Positions 24,305 through 43,500 are shown, counted from the stretch's first letter. The stretch: 64,000 nucleotides of DNA from Anaeromyces robustus (GCA_002104895.1 MCFG01000001.1:30001-94000); one strand, 5' to 3'. The notes: a model not told the origin generated them from the sequence alone. Made by a program: numbers and translations.

Positions 24305-25332
24305 ACAATAGATATACTAAACTTTAAAACCATTTAATGGATACATATTTACATATTTTTTTGTTTATTAAAAAAAAAGGTTACATTTACATTTTTTATT
24401 TATTTTATTTTTGATATATAATATGTATAAAAATATAAATGTATATTTATTTATTTATTTATTTATTTATATGTAAAAAAATCTACATAATATATAATAT
24501 ATACATATATAAATATATAATGTTTTTTTAATTATTTTTATTGGCATTTTAATTTTATATTGTAATAATTGATTTACATTGTTTTATATTTCTGATTATA
24601 AAAAAAAAGAGGGAGAAAAAGATGATTACTTTTATATAATATATATTCAATTAATAAAAAGATTTAAATATTGTTTAAACGAAATAATTAATAATGAATA
24701 ATTTAATATAAAAAAAAAAAACAATCAATGACATGAATGAATAATAAATTATTAACAATAATAATAATTAAGGTGAATATTAATGAATAATTGAATAAAT
24801 AATAATAAAATAATGTTACAGGTGAAGATAATATCATGAATTTAAATAAATAGATAAATATTTGTGGAATATATATATAAACAAACATACAAACAAATAA
24901 ACAATTAAACAATTAAACAAATAAACAAGCATAAAATGTTATTCTTATTATATATATTATAAAAAATCGAAATAGATAAACAAATAAAATTACAAATTAC
25001 AAATTACAGTAATAAACTTACACAAATAAACAAATATATATCTTAGGTACAAATTAAAATAAATAAATGTATAATATAATATAATATATAGGATATAATA
25101 TATATGATATATGTAAAAAATAAATGTTTAAATTTTTCATATAAATAATTATTGTAACATTATTTTAATATAATTAATAATTTTTATAGTTTATAATAAT
25201 AAAAAAAAATTAATAATAATAATAATAATTACTTTTTAAATTAAAATAAATAAATCAATAAATAAATAAAAAGAAATCATATTATTTTATATATTTAACA
25301 AAAATTCTTATGTAAATATTTTATATAAATTT

Positions 25333-25368
<36 letters not shown>

Positions 25369-27300
25369 GATTTTTAAAATAAAATAAAATTTAAGGATAT
25401 TTTTTTATTTATAATAAGGAAAAAAAAAATACTTTCGATTAATAATTAATAACTGGTAACATGTTTTTTATTTATACTATTTTTTGAAAAATTTAAAGGA
25501 TAAAAAAAAATGTTTCAATTAATAGGGAAAATAAAAAAAACAAAAATATTAAAAAATAAAGTTTCATAATTTTAATTAATTAAAAAAAAAAAACCAATAA
25601 AAAAAATTTTTTTTGTTTTTTCTTTTTTTAATTTATTTGTAATACCATATTTTATTTTTAACCAATTAAAATTTTTTAAATTATCCTAAATTTCAATTTT
25701 TTTTTTTTTAAAAAAATAAATTTAAATGAATAAATAATAAAATAATAAAACTTTTTTTTTTTATTTATTAATACAAAGTAAAATGTTTATAATATAATAA
25801 TAAACAATAGTTTTTTTTTTTATAAATTATAATTAATAATAAATAATAGTAAATAATGATTAATAATAAAACAATATATATTACTCATTTCTTCATTCAT
25901 TCATCCATAATTTTTAAATTATTTTAGTCATGTATTATAAATATTTATTTTAATATTTTTATTTCTTTTATATTGTTTTACTATTAAAAAAAAAAACAAT
26001 ACAAATGAAAGTAGATAATCATTTTTAATATTAAAAAAATTAATGCAATTAATCAATTATTTATTTATTTTATTTTATTGTTTATATTTTATATAATAAT
26101 TAATAAAATTTAATTATTTTTTTTTATTAATTATTATTAAAATGAAAAATATAATAATTAGTAATGATAATTAATAATAATAAAATAATAATTAAAAATT
26201 ATAATAATAAAAATCAACTAATTGTTCTTTTATTATTAAATATTCTTTTTAGTAATCAATAATAAAAAGTTTTATTTCTTAATTATTATTTTTACTATTA
26301 ATAATAATTTTTTAAAAAAAAAAAAAAAAAGGTAAAAAAATAAATGTTTGCTGCTATTGTTTCATTTTTCATTATTTCTAAACATAACAAAATTAAAAAT
26401 AAAGCAATAAAGCAAAATTAATAAATTTATGATATTATTAATATATGTTTAAAATATCAAAAATTATTAAAATTAAACTTTTTTTTAATAAATTGAAAAA
26501 AAATACTTTTTTTTTCCTTTTTTTTAATAATTATTAAACCTTTTTATATTAAATAAAGTTCTCTTATTGTGTAACTATGAATAAAAAAATTTTTTTAATT
26601 AAAATTTTAAATTTTAATTAATAACAAAAAAAATTTACTATTTTAATTTTATGCTTTATTATTATTATAATAAAATAAATGAATTAATAAATAAAAAAAA
26701 ATAAATTTAATAATAATAATTAATGAATAAATATATATTTTACAAATAAATATAGTGATTAAAAGAGAGAGAGTAAAAAAAAAAAAAAAAAAATAGGATA
26801 AAAATACAATGTAATTAATAAAACCAAAAATAATAATAATAATAATTATAATAATAATAATAATACTAATAATACTAATAATAATAATAAAAATAAAAAA
26901 ATGTAAAAAAAACAAAAACAATATAAATTCTTTTTTTATATATTAAGGTTTTATGGAATGTATTTATTTATAATGAATATTATGAATAATAATAATTCAT
27001 TATTTAAGAATTATTGTTATTAATAATGGAGCTCTTTCCTTTTTTAGATATTACATTTTTATATTACATGAATTGAATATATATTTTCAAAAAAAATCAT
27101 ATATATATAATAAGAAATTTGTTTCATTTTTTTTTTTTTTAACATAAAAAAATTAAATATTTTTTCTTTTATACAGGTTTATTAAAAGAAAGAAATAGAA
27201 AGAAAAAAAAAGAATAAAAAAATAATAATAAATAATAAAAAATAAAATATAAATTAGTTTTATTTTTAATAAAAAGTAAAAAAAAAAATCCAAATAAAAA
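24305..27300. other. Gene-poor interval before the SGNH esterase
   Basis: A/T-rich sequence with TTTA (24448-24472) and AAT arrays (25341-25370, 26829-26890), A/T runs and a GA tract near 26763-26775. No frame beyond low-complexity Ile/Phe runs is found. The last 130 bases before 27301 are purine/A-rich leader. Confidence 0.45.
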
Positions 27301-28635
27301 ATGAAATTTTTCTTAATTTCTACTTTATGTTTATTTTTCTGTAGTTTAGTTTTTACTACAGTAGCTTCTGCTGATGAAGTTTCTTATACTGGAACTTGGG
27401 CTTGTTCCCAATATTTTAATGGTGAAATGCCAGACATTTCATTAAAAGGTAATTCTTTACGTCAAATTATTAGAATTAGTATTCCTGGTGAAAATTTAAG
27501 ATTCCATTTTTCAAATATTTTTGGTGATGAAGAATTAGAATTACTTTCTGTTCATGTTGCTAAATCTGCTGGTCAAGGTACTGGTAGTATTGTTCCAGAA
27601 ACAGATACCGTTATTACTTTTAATAAAGGTCAAGAAAATGTTATTATTCCAGCTAATAGTGATATTATTTCTGATACTATTCCATTTTCTGCTTCTACTT
27701 TAGAAGAACTTGCTATTACTATTAATTATGGTAAAATTCCAAAAGCTCTTACTGGTCATGCTGGTGCTAGAACTAATTCTTTTATTGAATTAGGTAATGT
27801 TGTTAGTAAAGAAACTTTTGATGGTTCAATTAAATTTGCTCGTTGGTATACTCTTTCTGCTATTGATGTTGTTAATACTGGTAATACTGAAGCTATTCTT
27901 TGTTATGGGGATTCTATTACTGATGGTAGAGGTTCCACTACTGATAAACAAAATAGATGGCCTGATATTTTTGCTGAAAAATTACAAAGCTACCCGGGTA
28001 CTCAACATCTTGCTGTTTTAAATCATGGTATTGGTGGTAGTAGTTTATATGGTCAAACTTCTCCTCAATGGCCAACTGGTAATGGTAGATTCCAAAAAGA
28101 TGTTGTTGAACAAGTTAATGTTAAATATATGATTGTTTTATATGGTATTAATGATATTATTTATGGTAATAAAGATGCTGATACTTTAATTAAAGGTTTT
28201 AAAGAACTTATTCAAAATACTCATAATCTTGGTATTTAAGTTTACGGTAGTCCAATTCTTCCATTTAAAACTCAAGAATTATGGACTCCAGAAAAAAATG
28301 AAGTTAAAGAAACTGTTAATGCTTGGATTAAAAATACACCAGCTAGTGAAGGAGGTTTTGATGGAGTAATTGATTTTGCTTCTGTTGTTGCTGATCCAAA
28401 TGATCCAATGGTATTTAATGCTGATTTATGTGATAATGATGGTCTTCATCCAAATTATTTAGGTCATCAAGCTATGGGTAGTAGTGTTGATCTTAGTCTT
28501 TTCATGACTAATAATGATAATGATGTTGTTGATGTTGTTGATGATGATGTTGAAAATGGTGTAGAAGATAGTTCTGATGCTGAAATAACTAGTAATGCTG
28601 AAGATCTTCAAGAAGAAATTAGTGACTTAGAATAA
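27301..28635 (+). pseudogene. Secreted SGNH/GDSL hydrolase (esterase) interrupted by an in-frame TAA
   Basis: The frame starts at ATG 27301 with a signal peptide (MKFFLISTLCLFFCSLVFTT then VASA). An N-terminal beta domain follows (YTGTWACSQY, SLRQIIRISIPGENLRFHFS, NIFGDEELEL). The SGNH core shows block I CYGDSITDGRGS (Ser205), block II NHGIGGSS, and block III YGINDIIYG. Codon 313 is TAA (28237-28239). The same frame then continues without other stops: VYGSPILPF, a region with GGFDGVIDFASVVADP, and block V DGLHPNYLGHQAMG with Asp380 and His383. It ends in an acidic Asp/Glu/Val tail and a stop at 28633-28635. The break removes the catalytic Asp and His, so the short product should be inactive. 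The rest of the frame looks well preserved, so the mutation is recent, a sequencing error, or a readthrough case. The family includes acetyl-ester-cleaving enzymes acting on plant polysaccharides; the substrate here is inferred only. Confidence 0.75.
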
Positions 28636-31179
<2,544 letters not shown>

Positions 31180-32223
31180 ATGAAGACTTTAAATTTCTTT
31201 TTGGCTATTATTGTTTGCTTAATGGCAATCAGTAGAGTTTCTGCAACTTATTATATTATCAAGACTTTTGAAAATTATGGAAGTAAAGATCAAGGTGATG
31301 AAGGTACTCTTAATCCTGATGGTCAAAAAAGAGTTGACTGTTTAGTTGGTTTAATAGGTTCAAAAATTCAACAACCTGATGCTATCATTTACAAAGACAA
31401 TTCTAGTGCTAAAGCTAGTGAAGCTAATAAAACTAATCCAAGACAAATGACTGCTACAGCTGTAAGTTTATATATATAATTATTATTATAAGAGACAAAA
31501 TTTTGATATTTGATAAAAAGAAATATTTATAAATTTTACAACTATAATTTTTTATATGTTAAATATAATAAATATGTTAATACTTGAATTATTATTTTTA
31601 TTTATTTAAAAAATTATATATATATAAAATTACTTAAAAAATTTTCTCTTCATTATTTATTTATTTTTTTTTTTTTTTTGAAATTTCTCTTTATTTTATA
31701 TTTATATTTATAAATAAAGATTGCTAGTAAACTTAATCTTGAAGCACAACCAGTTGCTTCTGAAAATGGTATTACTCAAGCTCTTACTAGTTTTAATAAT
31801 GTTTTATTTGTATGGCCAGACAAAGAAAAGGCTCAATCTCTTGCCAAGTAATTATTAAAATTAAATTTTATAAATATATTTTGAATTTTATAAATATTAT
31901 TTATAATAATTAATATGACTAGAATATGATAATATAACACAATTTATTTATATATCAAAAAAGATTATCATTATGAATACTAATATATATATATTTATAT
32001 AAATTATTTTATTAATTCGCTATTATATAGAGCTTTAGGTGTCACTAACCCACCAGAATTCAAAAAGTTAAACTATGGTTACATTTGGGCTATTGACAAT
32101 GGTGAACTTAAGGAAGTTACTATGGATTGTGATGGTCTTCAAAACTCTGTTTCAAGTTCTGCTTCAACCCTTTATTACTCTATGATGTCAGTAATTGTTG
32201 CTATCCTCTACATCTTATTTTAA
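31180..32223 (+). CDS. Secreted, probably GPI-anchored protein of the histidine-phosphatase (phosphoglycerate-mutase-like) fold lacking catalytic His
   Basis: Exons 31180-31461, 31720-31847 and 32031-32223 join to 200 residues (introns phase 0 and phase 2; donors GTAAGT and GTAATT). Residues 1-22 are a signal peptide. The fold pattern of small fungal phosphoglycerate-mutase-like proteins is visible. The first strand is TYYIIKT, then GTLNPDGQKRVDCL (normally GLSxxGxxRAxCL), PDAIIY, and NPRQMTATAIASKLNL. NNVLFVW and the C-terminal FKKLNYGYIWAIDNGELKEV complete it. The catalytic RHG motif is replaced by Lys28-Thr29-Phe30. The second His region (WEHD in relatives) reads WPDK at 126-129. The C terminus has a Ser-rich spacer and a hydrophobic tail (MMSVIVAILYILF), consistent with GPI attachment. 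I infer a surface pseudo-phosphatase. Confidence 0.7.
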
Positions 32224-32777
32224 ATAAAATAATACACATAATAATAAATAATAAAAATAAGGAATGAGAAAAGAGAAAAGTTAGAGAAAAACTTTTTTTT
32301 TTTATTCTTGTTTTTTTTTTTTTTTTTTTATCATATCATCAATTAAATATTTATAATTAAATTATATACAAAAATTAAATTTAAAAATTTAATATAAATA
32401 GATATATATATCACAAAATAAATCATAATAAGTATTAAAGACTCTTATTTCAAAATAAAAAAAAATAAATAGATATGTATAAATTAATATAATAAAATGA
32501 AAATATGAATTTTCTTTCGACCTTTTCTTTTATTATAGATAAAAAGAAATAAAAAGAAAATAAATAATAGAACAAAATAAATTATTTATTAGAGTAAAGA
32601 AAAGAAAAATAAATAAATAAAATTTATATAAAATTTTAAAAATATAAATTCTACTTTTTGTCTTATATCTTAAAATTTAAATAATTTTTATTTTTTTTGT
32701 TAATTAATATATATATAATTTCAAATATTATTATTATTGTTCATTATTCATTATTCATTATTCATTATTCATTATCA

Positions 32778-32835
<58 letters not shown>

Positions 32836-32839
32836 TTTA

Positions 32840-32918
<79 letters not shown>

Positions 32919-32971
32919 GTATTATTAGTATTATTAGTATTATTAGTATTATTAGTATTATTAGTATTATT

Positions 32972-33006
<35 letters not shown>

Positions 33007-33590
33007 ATGTTTATTGTTATCAAATGAAATATGTATCTTACACTATTTACTATATGTTTTAATTAAAAAATTTTAGTATCAATCATATAAAAATCAATAT
33101 TAAAAATAAAAAATAACATCATTTATTTTATTTACTATATTCTTTTAAAGATTAATGATTAATGTATTACCATAGTACCATTATCCTTAAGTTTTTATTA
33201 CAATATCATAAATATATATATATTTTACAAAGAAAACTAAAAAGACATTACACAATTACAATTAACACTAATATTATAATTAATAGCATAATGACTACAC
33301 TTTACTATTAATATATTTTTTTAATGTTTTTTATTTATAAATTAAATAAATAGGTATAATTTAAATATTTATTAATTTTTAATGAAAAATTTTTAAAAAT
33401 AGGTATTATTATATATTCTATACTTTTTAATAATACATTTTTTTTTATTTTTTTTTTTTTTAGTATAATGTCATATTTAGATTATTTAAATTTATAATAA
33501 ATACAAAATATAAATATATATATAAATATATATATATATTTAATATTTAATATTTAATAAAATTAATAAGTTCTATATGTAAATATATGC
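32224..33590. other. Intergenic with TTA/TTAGTA arrays
   Basis: Imperfect trinucleotide arrays cover about 32725-33002. CATTATT repeats come first, then (TTA)n, then a block where TTAGTATTA units alternate regularly. The last part (33010-33590) has no recognised gene. Confidence 0.6.
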
Positions 33591-36881
<3,291 letters not shown>

Positions 36882-37437
36882 TTTGTAGTATTATATTATT
36901 ATTTATTACTATTATTTTTTTATTTTTTTTTTATTTTTTTATTTTTTTATTATTTTTATTTTTTTATATTTTTATTATTTTTTTTTTTTATATTTTCTTA
37001 GCATATTTTATATTTAGTTTATAATTATTATTATTTATTTATTCTTATAAAATATAATTAATTAATTATATTGAATAAAAAGTAAAAAGGAAAAAAAACA
37101 TATAAATATTTATTAAATCATGTATAAAATTTTCATTATTAAAAATTTTATATTTAAAAAATCTTTTTGATATTTATAAAAAAAAAAAAAAAACTATAAA
37201 AATTATAAATAATTAAAAAACTTAACTTTATGTAAAAAATAAAATTTAAATTATTTCCATTTTTTATCATAACTATATTTTTTTTTTTTGAAAATTATAA
37301 ATAAATGAATGTAAAAAATGATAACTAAAATAATAAAAATATAAAATTAATTTATATATATAATGACTTCCCAAATAATTATATTAACTTTATTTATTGA
37401 AGTTTGAAATAAAGTTAACAAACTTATATATATTAAA

Positions 37438-37471
<34 letters not shown>

Positions 37472-38137
37472 ATATAGTTATGATAAAAAAAATATATATA
37501 TAATACCAAGATTTATTATATATTATAATAATATCTCTTTTTTTTTTTAATAAAATATTTATACTTGGTTACCATAATTATTTAATTACCTTAGTAATTT
37601 TTATTATGAAAAATTTACATGATTATCAAATAATAAAAAAAAAAAAAATAATGTTTCTTCTTTTTTAAATATTCTTATATGTATAATATATAATTTTATT
37701 TTATTTTTTTTTTTTTTCATAAATCAATTAATCCACAAAAAAAACTTTTTTTTAACAAAACTTACTTTGATCATGTATAATTAACTAAATTTAATTTAGA
37801 ATTATCTATTCAATAATCTTCTTAATATATTATAAAAATGAATAAATAGTATATAAAAATTTATATATTTAATATAATATAACATATATATTATAAAAAG
37901 TTACAAAATAATAAAAAAAAAATCAAAAAATCACATAAAATATGTTATAATATATCATCAAGTAAATAAACTATATCATTCTATAAATAATATAATATTT
38001 AAAGTTAATTTTATATTAATACTAATTATATATGCAACTATCTTAATTAAAAATGTGTTCGTCATATATAAATATGAATGCTTATTTCAATAAGATTGAA
38101 TGTAATAAGTTTGAAAAATCATCCACAATTAAATATT

Positions 38138-38218
38138 TTTTTTTATTTGATAAAAATGAATTTTATACTTTATTAATAATATCCAAAGTACAAAATTCAT
38201 TTTTATCAAATAAAAAAA
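38138..38218. repeat. Near-perfect 34-bp inverted repeat with a 13-nt loop
   Basis: Left arm 38138-38171 and right arm 38185-38218 pair at 33 of 34 positions. The core is atttgataaaaatgaatttt against aaaattcatttttatcaaat. The single mismatch is A opposite C. The arms are too complex to be simple slippage. It could be a short foldback element or a hairpin RNA. Confidence 0.7.
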
Positions 38219-38819
38219 TCAATGAAAAATTTAAAAAAAAAAAAAATAAATTAAATTAAAAGAATATTAAATAAAAATATAGATGCATAAAAACCTTTAA
38301 AGAATTGGTTAGTTTTAATACTTTACTTTTCCTTTAATGATTTATCCATAAATATGTAATAAAATAAAATAATAATAATAATACTATGATTATTATATTA
38401 AAGTTATTTACAAATCAAAAAATTAATTTATTTATATTAAAAATCATCTCCCAAAATTACTACTATAATAGAAAATTCGTTTTATTTTAAATAAATTTTA
38501 GTATTATTGGTGGAGTAATAGTAAAAAAAGAAATAAATAAATTAATAAATAAATAAATAAATAAATAAATAACAATATAAATAATAAAAAATAAGAAATA
38601 AATGAAAATAAAAATAAATAATAAATAAATAAATAAATAAAAATAAATAAATAAATAAAATAAATAAATAAATAAAAATAAATAAATAAACAAAATAAAT
38701 AAATAATTATATAATATAAATAATAAAAAAACTAAACAATTATAATAATTGATATATTTTTTTTATACATTTTTCTTTGCATTTTTTTAATTTACCTCCA
38801 TATTTTCTGCTTTTCTTTT

Positions 38820-39020
38820 TTTTTTTTTTTTATTTTTCATTTCTGCTTATATAATAAAATAATAAAAATAACATAAAACACCAAACTTTTTTTTTTTATT
38901 TTTTCATTTCTGCTTGTATAATAAAATAATAAAAATAACATAAAACACCAAAAATTTTTTTTTATTTTTCATTTTTGCTTGTATAATAAAATAATAAAAA
39001 AAACATAAAACACCAAACTT
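38820..39020. repeat. ~66-bp tandem repeat, three copies
   Basis: Each unit carries a T run, then catttctgctt, then gtataataaaataataaaa and ataacataaaacaccaaa. Units begin (at catt) near 38838, 38905 and 38970, giving periods of 67 and 65 from T-run length change. It lies directly 3' of the one-module Cys-rich gene at 39211-39753. Confidence 0.8.
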
Positions 39021-39210
39021 TTTTTTTATACTTTTTAATTTTTTCTTTTTTAATTAGATAACTTTTATTAATATAAATTATTTATTATATTATCATGTAT
39101 ATATTTATATATACTTTTTTTTTTTTGTATTTTTTTTTATTTAAATATATAAATATATATATTTAATTATTAGTTTTTAGTTGTTGTTTTTTTTTCTAGT
39201 TTAGTTTAGT

Positions 39211-39753
39211 TTATAATATTGGCTTTTTTTTCCAAGCTTTTACTCCAAGTTTTTCCTTTTTTGGATAGGTAACTAATGGTGCATCTATTACAAATTTTTT
39301 AGTACCATTAGCAATAACTGATAAACTATGAATAGTTTTTAAACAAATATCATAATTGAAAACTTTTTTACTCTTATCACAATAATCAATGTTGGTTAAT
39401 TCTCTATCAATACAAAGAATAGTATTTTTATTATAGAAACAAGCAGAATTTTTTGGATTAACTTTACTCTTTTTATCACCTTCTTTATATTCAATTAAAC
39501 AAGTACTGGTAAACATTTGTTCATTAGCTAAAACAACTGGTATTCCAGATTTTTTTTGACATTTTCTAATTTGATAGTCAGCTGGAACCATTTTTGTACC
39601 ATCACCTGACTTTGGAATAGCTTTAGTTTTACCAGAATATAATGGTTCCATAAAATTATTACTAACAGTTTTAGTTCCACTATTATATGGAGAAGCATTA
39701 CTTATACCAAGTAAAGCTAAAATTGCAATACCTAAAATACCTTTGATATTCAT
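39211..39753 (-). CDS. Secreted Cys-rich family protein, single-module (truncated) member
   Basis: This 180-residue frame starts at ATG 39753 with a clear signal peptide (MNIKGILGIAILALLGISNA). A linker with repeated SGTKT / SGKTK / SGDGTK motifs follows. Then comes one six-Cys module (Cys65, 85, 105, 114, 125 and 137). Its signature is CQKKSGIPV, TCLIEY, ACFYN, LCIDRELTNIDYC, and CLKTIHSLS. It is homologous to the genes at 45000-45665, 49732-50424 and 57754-58428. Those carry a second six-Cys module after a PLVSYP-type spacer. Here the protein stops 20 residues after that spacer (PLVTYPKKEKLG) in a Lys-rich tail, and no module 2 is visible downstream. It is either a natural one-module form or a 3' truncation. 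It should be extracellular; the function is unknown. Confidence 0.8.
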   Translation of the reverse strand: MNIKGILGIAILALLGISNASPYNSGTKTVSNNFMEPLYSGKTKAIPKSGDGTKMVPADYQIRKCQKKSGIPVVLANEQMFTSTCLIEYKEGDKKSKVNPKNSACFYNKNTILCIDRELTNIDYCDKSKKVFNYDICLKTIHSLSVIANGTKKFVIDAPLVTYPKKEKLGVKAWKKKPIL

Positions 39754-39963
39754 TTTTTTTTTTGAAAATTGTGTAATAAAAAACCAAATATTATCTATTA
39801 TTTATTTTTTTATTTTTCTTTATATTTTATTATTTATTTTTTATTTTATTTTATTTTATTTTATTTTTTGAGTTTTTTTTTTATCAGTTTATGCTTTTTT
39901 TTTTGTATATATTTTTTATTATATACTACTTTCTATTTATTTTTTATATTTTTCTTTTTTTCT

Positions 39964-40011
<48 letters not shown>

Positions 40012-40422
40012 CGTCAAATTTGTGAAAAAAAAAAAAATAAATAAATAAAAAGGAATCAGAGGTATTTATATTATTATTTATTTATTTGCATATTTATTCA
40101 TTTACTTTTTTATTTATTTATCGTTACAATTATTTACTATTATATATTTATTAAACCAATAAAATTAATGGTGTTTTTTAATAAAAATAATTAATATATA
40201 ATATAATAAAAAAATGTATCTATTAATTACTATTATAAAAATATTATAAAAAGTTTAATATGTAATAAAAATTATCAATTATTTTATTGTATATAATATT
40301 TTGATGTGTTGTAATATATTACTATTGATTTTAATATATACATTTTTTATTATATAATAATTTGTCATAATCTTCAAAATAACTATAATTAATAATAAAT
40401 AAATTATTAAGTAAATAAATTA

Positions 40423-40454
<32 letters not shown>

Positions 40455-40486
40455 ATTATTAAATAAATAAATAAATAAATAAATTA

Positions 40487-40522
<36 letters not shown>

Positions 40523-43500
40523 AGAAATAATGGATAATGGAATAATTCAAATAAAATTTTTAAAAAATTATATCAATAATATTTTATTATTTTTCTCTCA
40601 TAAAATTATTATTTAAAAGTATACTTTTAATATTTTTTTTACTTTTCTTTATAATCATTTACTAAAATAATATTTTTTAAAAACCAAATAATATTTATCA
40701 TTTTTTAAATAATTAAATAATTTTCATTTTTCTTAATTTCATAATTATTTAATAATATTTATTATGAAAGATTCACAAAGATAGATAAATATATATATAT
40801 AATATAATATATAATATTCATTTCAATTTTTTCTTTTTAAATACTTAATACCTTTTTAATGCATATTATTAATATATATATAATATATAATAAAAAATTA
40901 AAATCATATAGTATTAAAATTATATCTTTTATTTTAACTTATAATTCAAAGAAAATACAAATTTCAAATATATATATATATATAAATTAATAAAAAAGTT
41001 AATAATATATTAATAAAAATTTAGATGAAAGATTATTTGAATAAGTAGATATTAACAAAAAATATTTAAAATAGAAATTTACCAATAAATTAATATAAAA
41101 TATAAAAAAAATTATTCTTTAATATTTTTTTTTAACTTGATATTATTTCATATATTTATAAAACAATAAAAATACAGTTGTACAAATGGAATATACAGAT
41201 AATATATTGATTTCATTCATTTAAAAATGCATACTCTTTCAATAAAAATATATTAGTTGATCTTTAAAAAAAAATAATAAATATATATATATATATATAT
41301 ATATAAATTAGTCTATTATTTTTTCCTTTTTTTATTTTAAAAATTATTTTATTAATACATAAAGATTTATAATTTTATAATTATCACTCAATAAATATCA
41401 ATAGATTTCAATGTTCAATATTATAATAAGGATCCATTAAAAAAATATAATAAAAGAATACCAAAGGCGTGAGAAAAGTTAATAAAAACATCTATATATA
41501 TAATGAATAAAGAAAGAGTAAACGATAATGGATTATTTATATATTAATATTATATATTATTTAAAAGTTTTTTAATATATTATTACATTTTTATTATTTT
41601 TTTATTCAAAAAACCTAAGTTTATTTTATTGATTAAAAAGAAGATCCATTGTATTATTTTATTTATTCATTTAAAAAACCAATAACAAAAAATTAATAAA
41701 TCAAGAAATAAATGATACCTTAAAAATGATGTTATTTTTAAAAAATAAAATAGAATCATGTATTATTATAAAAATATAAAAATATATATATTGTTTTTAA
41801 ATAATATTAAAATTCAGATGATATATTTTAAACTCTTTCTTTTTTTCTTATGGATGAATCATTACAAAGTAAAAAAAAAAAAAGAAAAAAGATTGATAAT
41901 TAAACTATATTGGTACTTATATAGATTGGATAATATAAAATTTAAAGTATTTGTACTACCAGAAATATTCATTCAAATCCTCAAGTTCAAATTAAGTAAC
42001 TTAATCTATTTTCAAACTTTAAATTTGTAAGAGGCTTAATACTGTTTTAGTCCTAAGACTTCTAATCATTCGCTTTATCTTATAAAACTAATAGGAGTTT
42101 CTGTTATCCTGAGGAATATAAAATATATAAAATATCATTAACTTATTTATAAAGTTAAACCTATATTTCAAAAAAAAAAAAAAAAATAAAACTAATGAAT
42201 AATTTTTTATCTTCTTTTCGATAAATAATTCTACTTTGATTTTCAAAAGTAATAATATCAACAAAAATTATTAATATCATATGTAAACAAGAAGAATTTG
42301 AAAATTTATATATAACTCAATAGAACTTGATATTTTATATTTTACTAAATGAAATAAATATTATTAATTTTTAAAGATGTTAATAAAATTAATTCCCAAA
42401 TATAAAAAAAAAAAAATTTTAGTTTTGAATAAAAAAAAATATTTAATTAAAAATAAATTAAACCATTAATTTTTGATTGGTAAAAAAAATATTATTATTT
42501 AACATTTAATTAATAAATTGTAATTAATAATGTTAATTATTTTGTAAAAAAAAAATTTTTTTTTTATTTTTTTTTAATGATTCTAAAAATTCTAAAATGT
42601 ATAATCTATAAATTTAAATTTTATTATTAAAATTGTATACCAAAAAATAAAAATGAAAAATGAAAAAAAATTGAAACAAAAAAGATACAATTTTTATTTA
42701 TATGATAAAAGTAAATTTTATATTTTAATTATTCAAGAAAAATTTTTTTATTATATAATTTTTATTTATATATAATTAATATATAATATAATTTTAAATT
42801 AAAATATAAAAAAAAAAAAAACTAATTTATATTTATTTATATATATTTTTATTTCTATTTTAAATAAAAAAATTGAGAAATATAACATTAATGCATTTAT
42901 GTTCCAAAAAAAATAATAATTATAATAATGAAAATATTATTCATTAATAATAAATAATAAAATAATTTTCACAACAATTAATATTAATATAAAAAAAGAT
43001 TTTATAAACTTTTATATTATTTATTATTTATTATTTATTATTAATTATTTATTTTTTATTATTTATTTATTTATTTATTATTATTTATTATTTATTATTT
43101 ATTATTTATTATTTATTATTTATTATTTATTATTTTATTTATTGACTGATTGATTTCATTTGATAATCCACTTTATAATGTCATCTTTTAAATGTCTTCA
43201 TTTTTATATAATAATAATTTTTTTTTATTAATATTTTTTATAATAAAATTTTAATATATTTAAGTTTAAAAATGGCTGTTTTTTTTTTTTTTTTTTTTTT
43301 TTTTTATAGAAAAACAATAACAATAACAAATTTTAATTTAAAATTTATTATTCTATAATTAATAACTATAAAAAATATTCTTTTTTTTTTAGAGTATTTT
43401 TTTTTTGTTTTGTTTTTGTTTTTGTTTTTTTGTTTTTTTTTTTTTCTGTATTTTTGTATTATTTATGAATTTATAATAAATTTTCCAATTTTAATTTATA

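Larger units (their letters stand above)
36882..39210. other. Intergenic with a hairpin and a 66-bp minisatellite
   Basis: This contains a 34-bp inverted repeat at 38138-38218 and a three-copy ~66-bp tandem repeat at about 38820-39020 (both entered separately). An AAAT-rich block lies at 38520-38705. No gene is convincing. Confidence 0.5.

Noticed and set aside
38053-38259. 68-codon plus-strand frame
   Set aside because: Half of it is the two arms of the 34-bp inverted repeat plus an A run; nothing resembles a protein family.
41758-42030. 90-codon plus-strand frame
   Set aside because: Tyr/Ile/Phe/Lys composition expected of random A+T-rich DNA; no motif, no splice context, no homology that I recognise.
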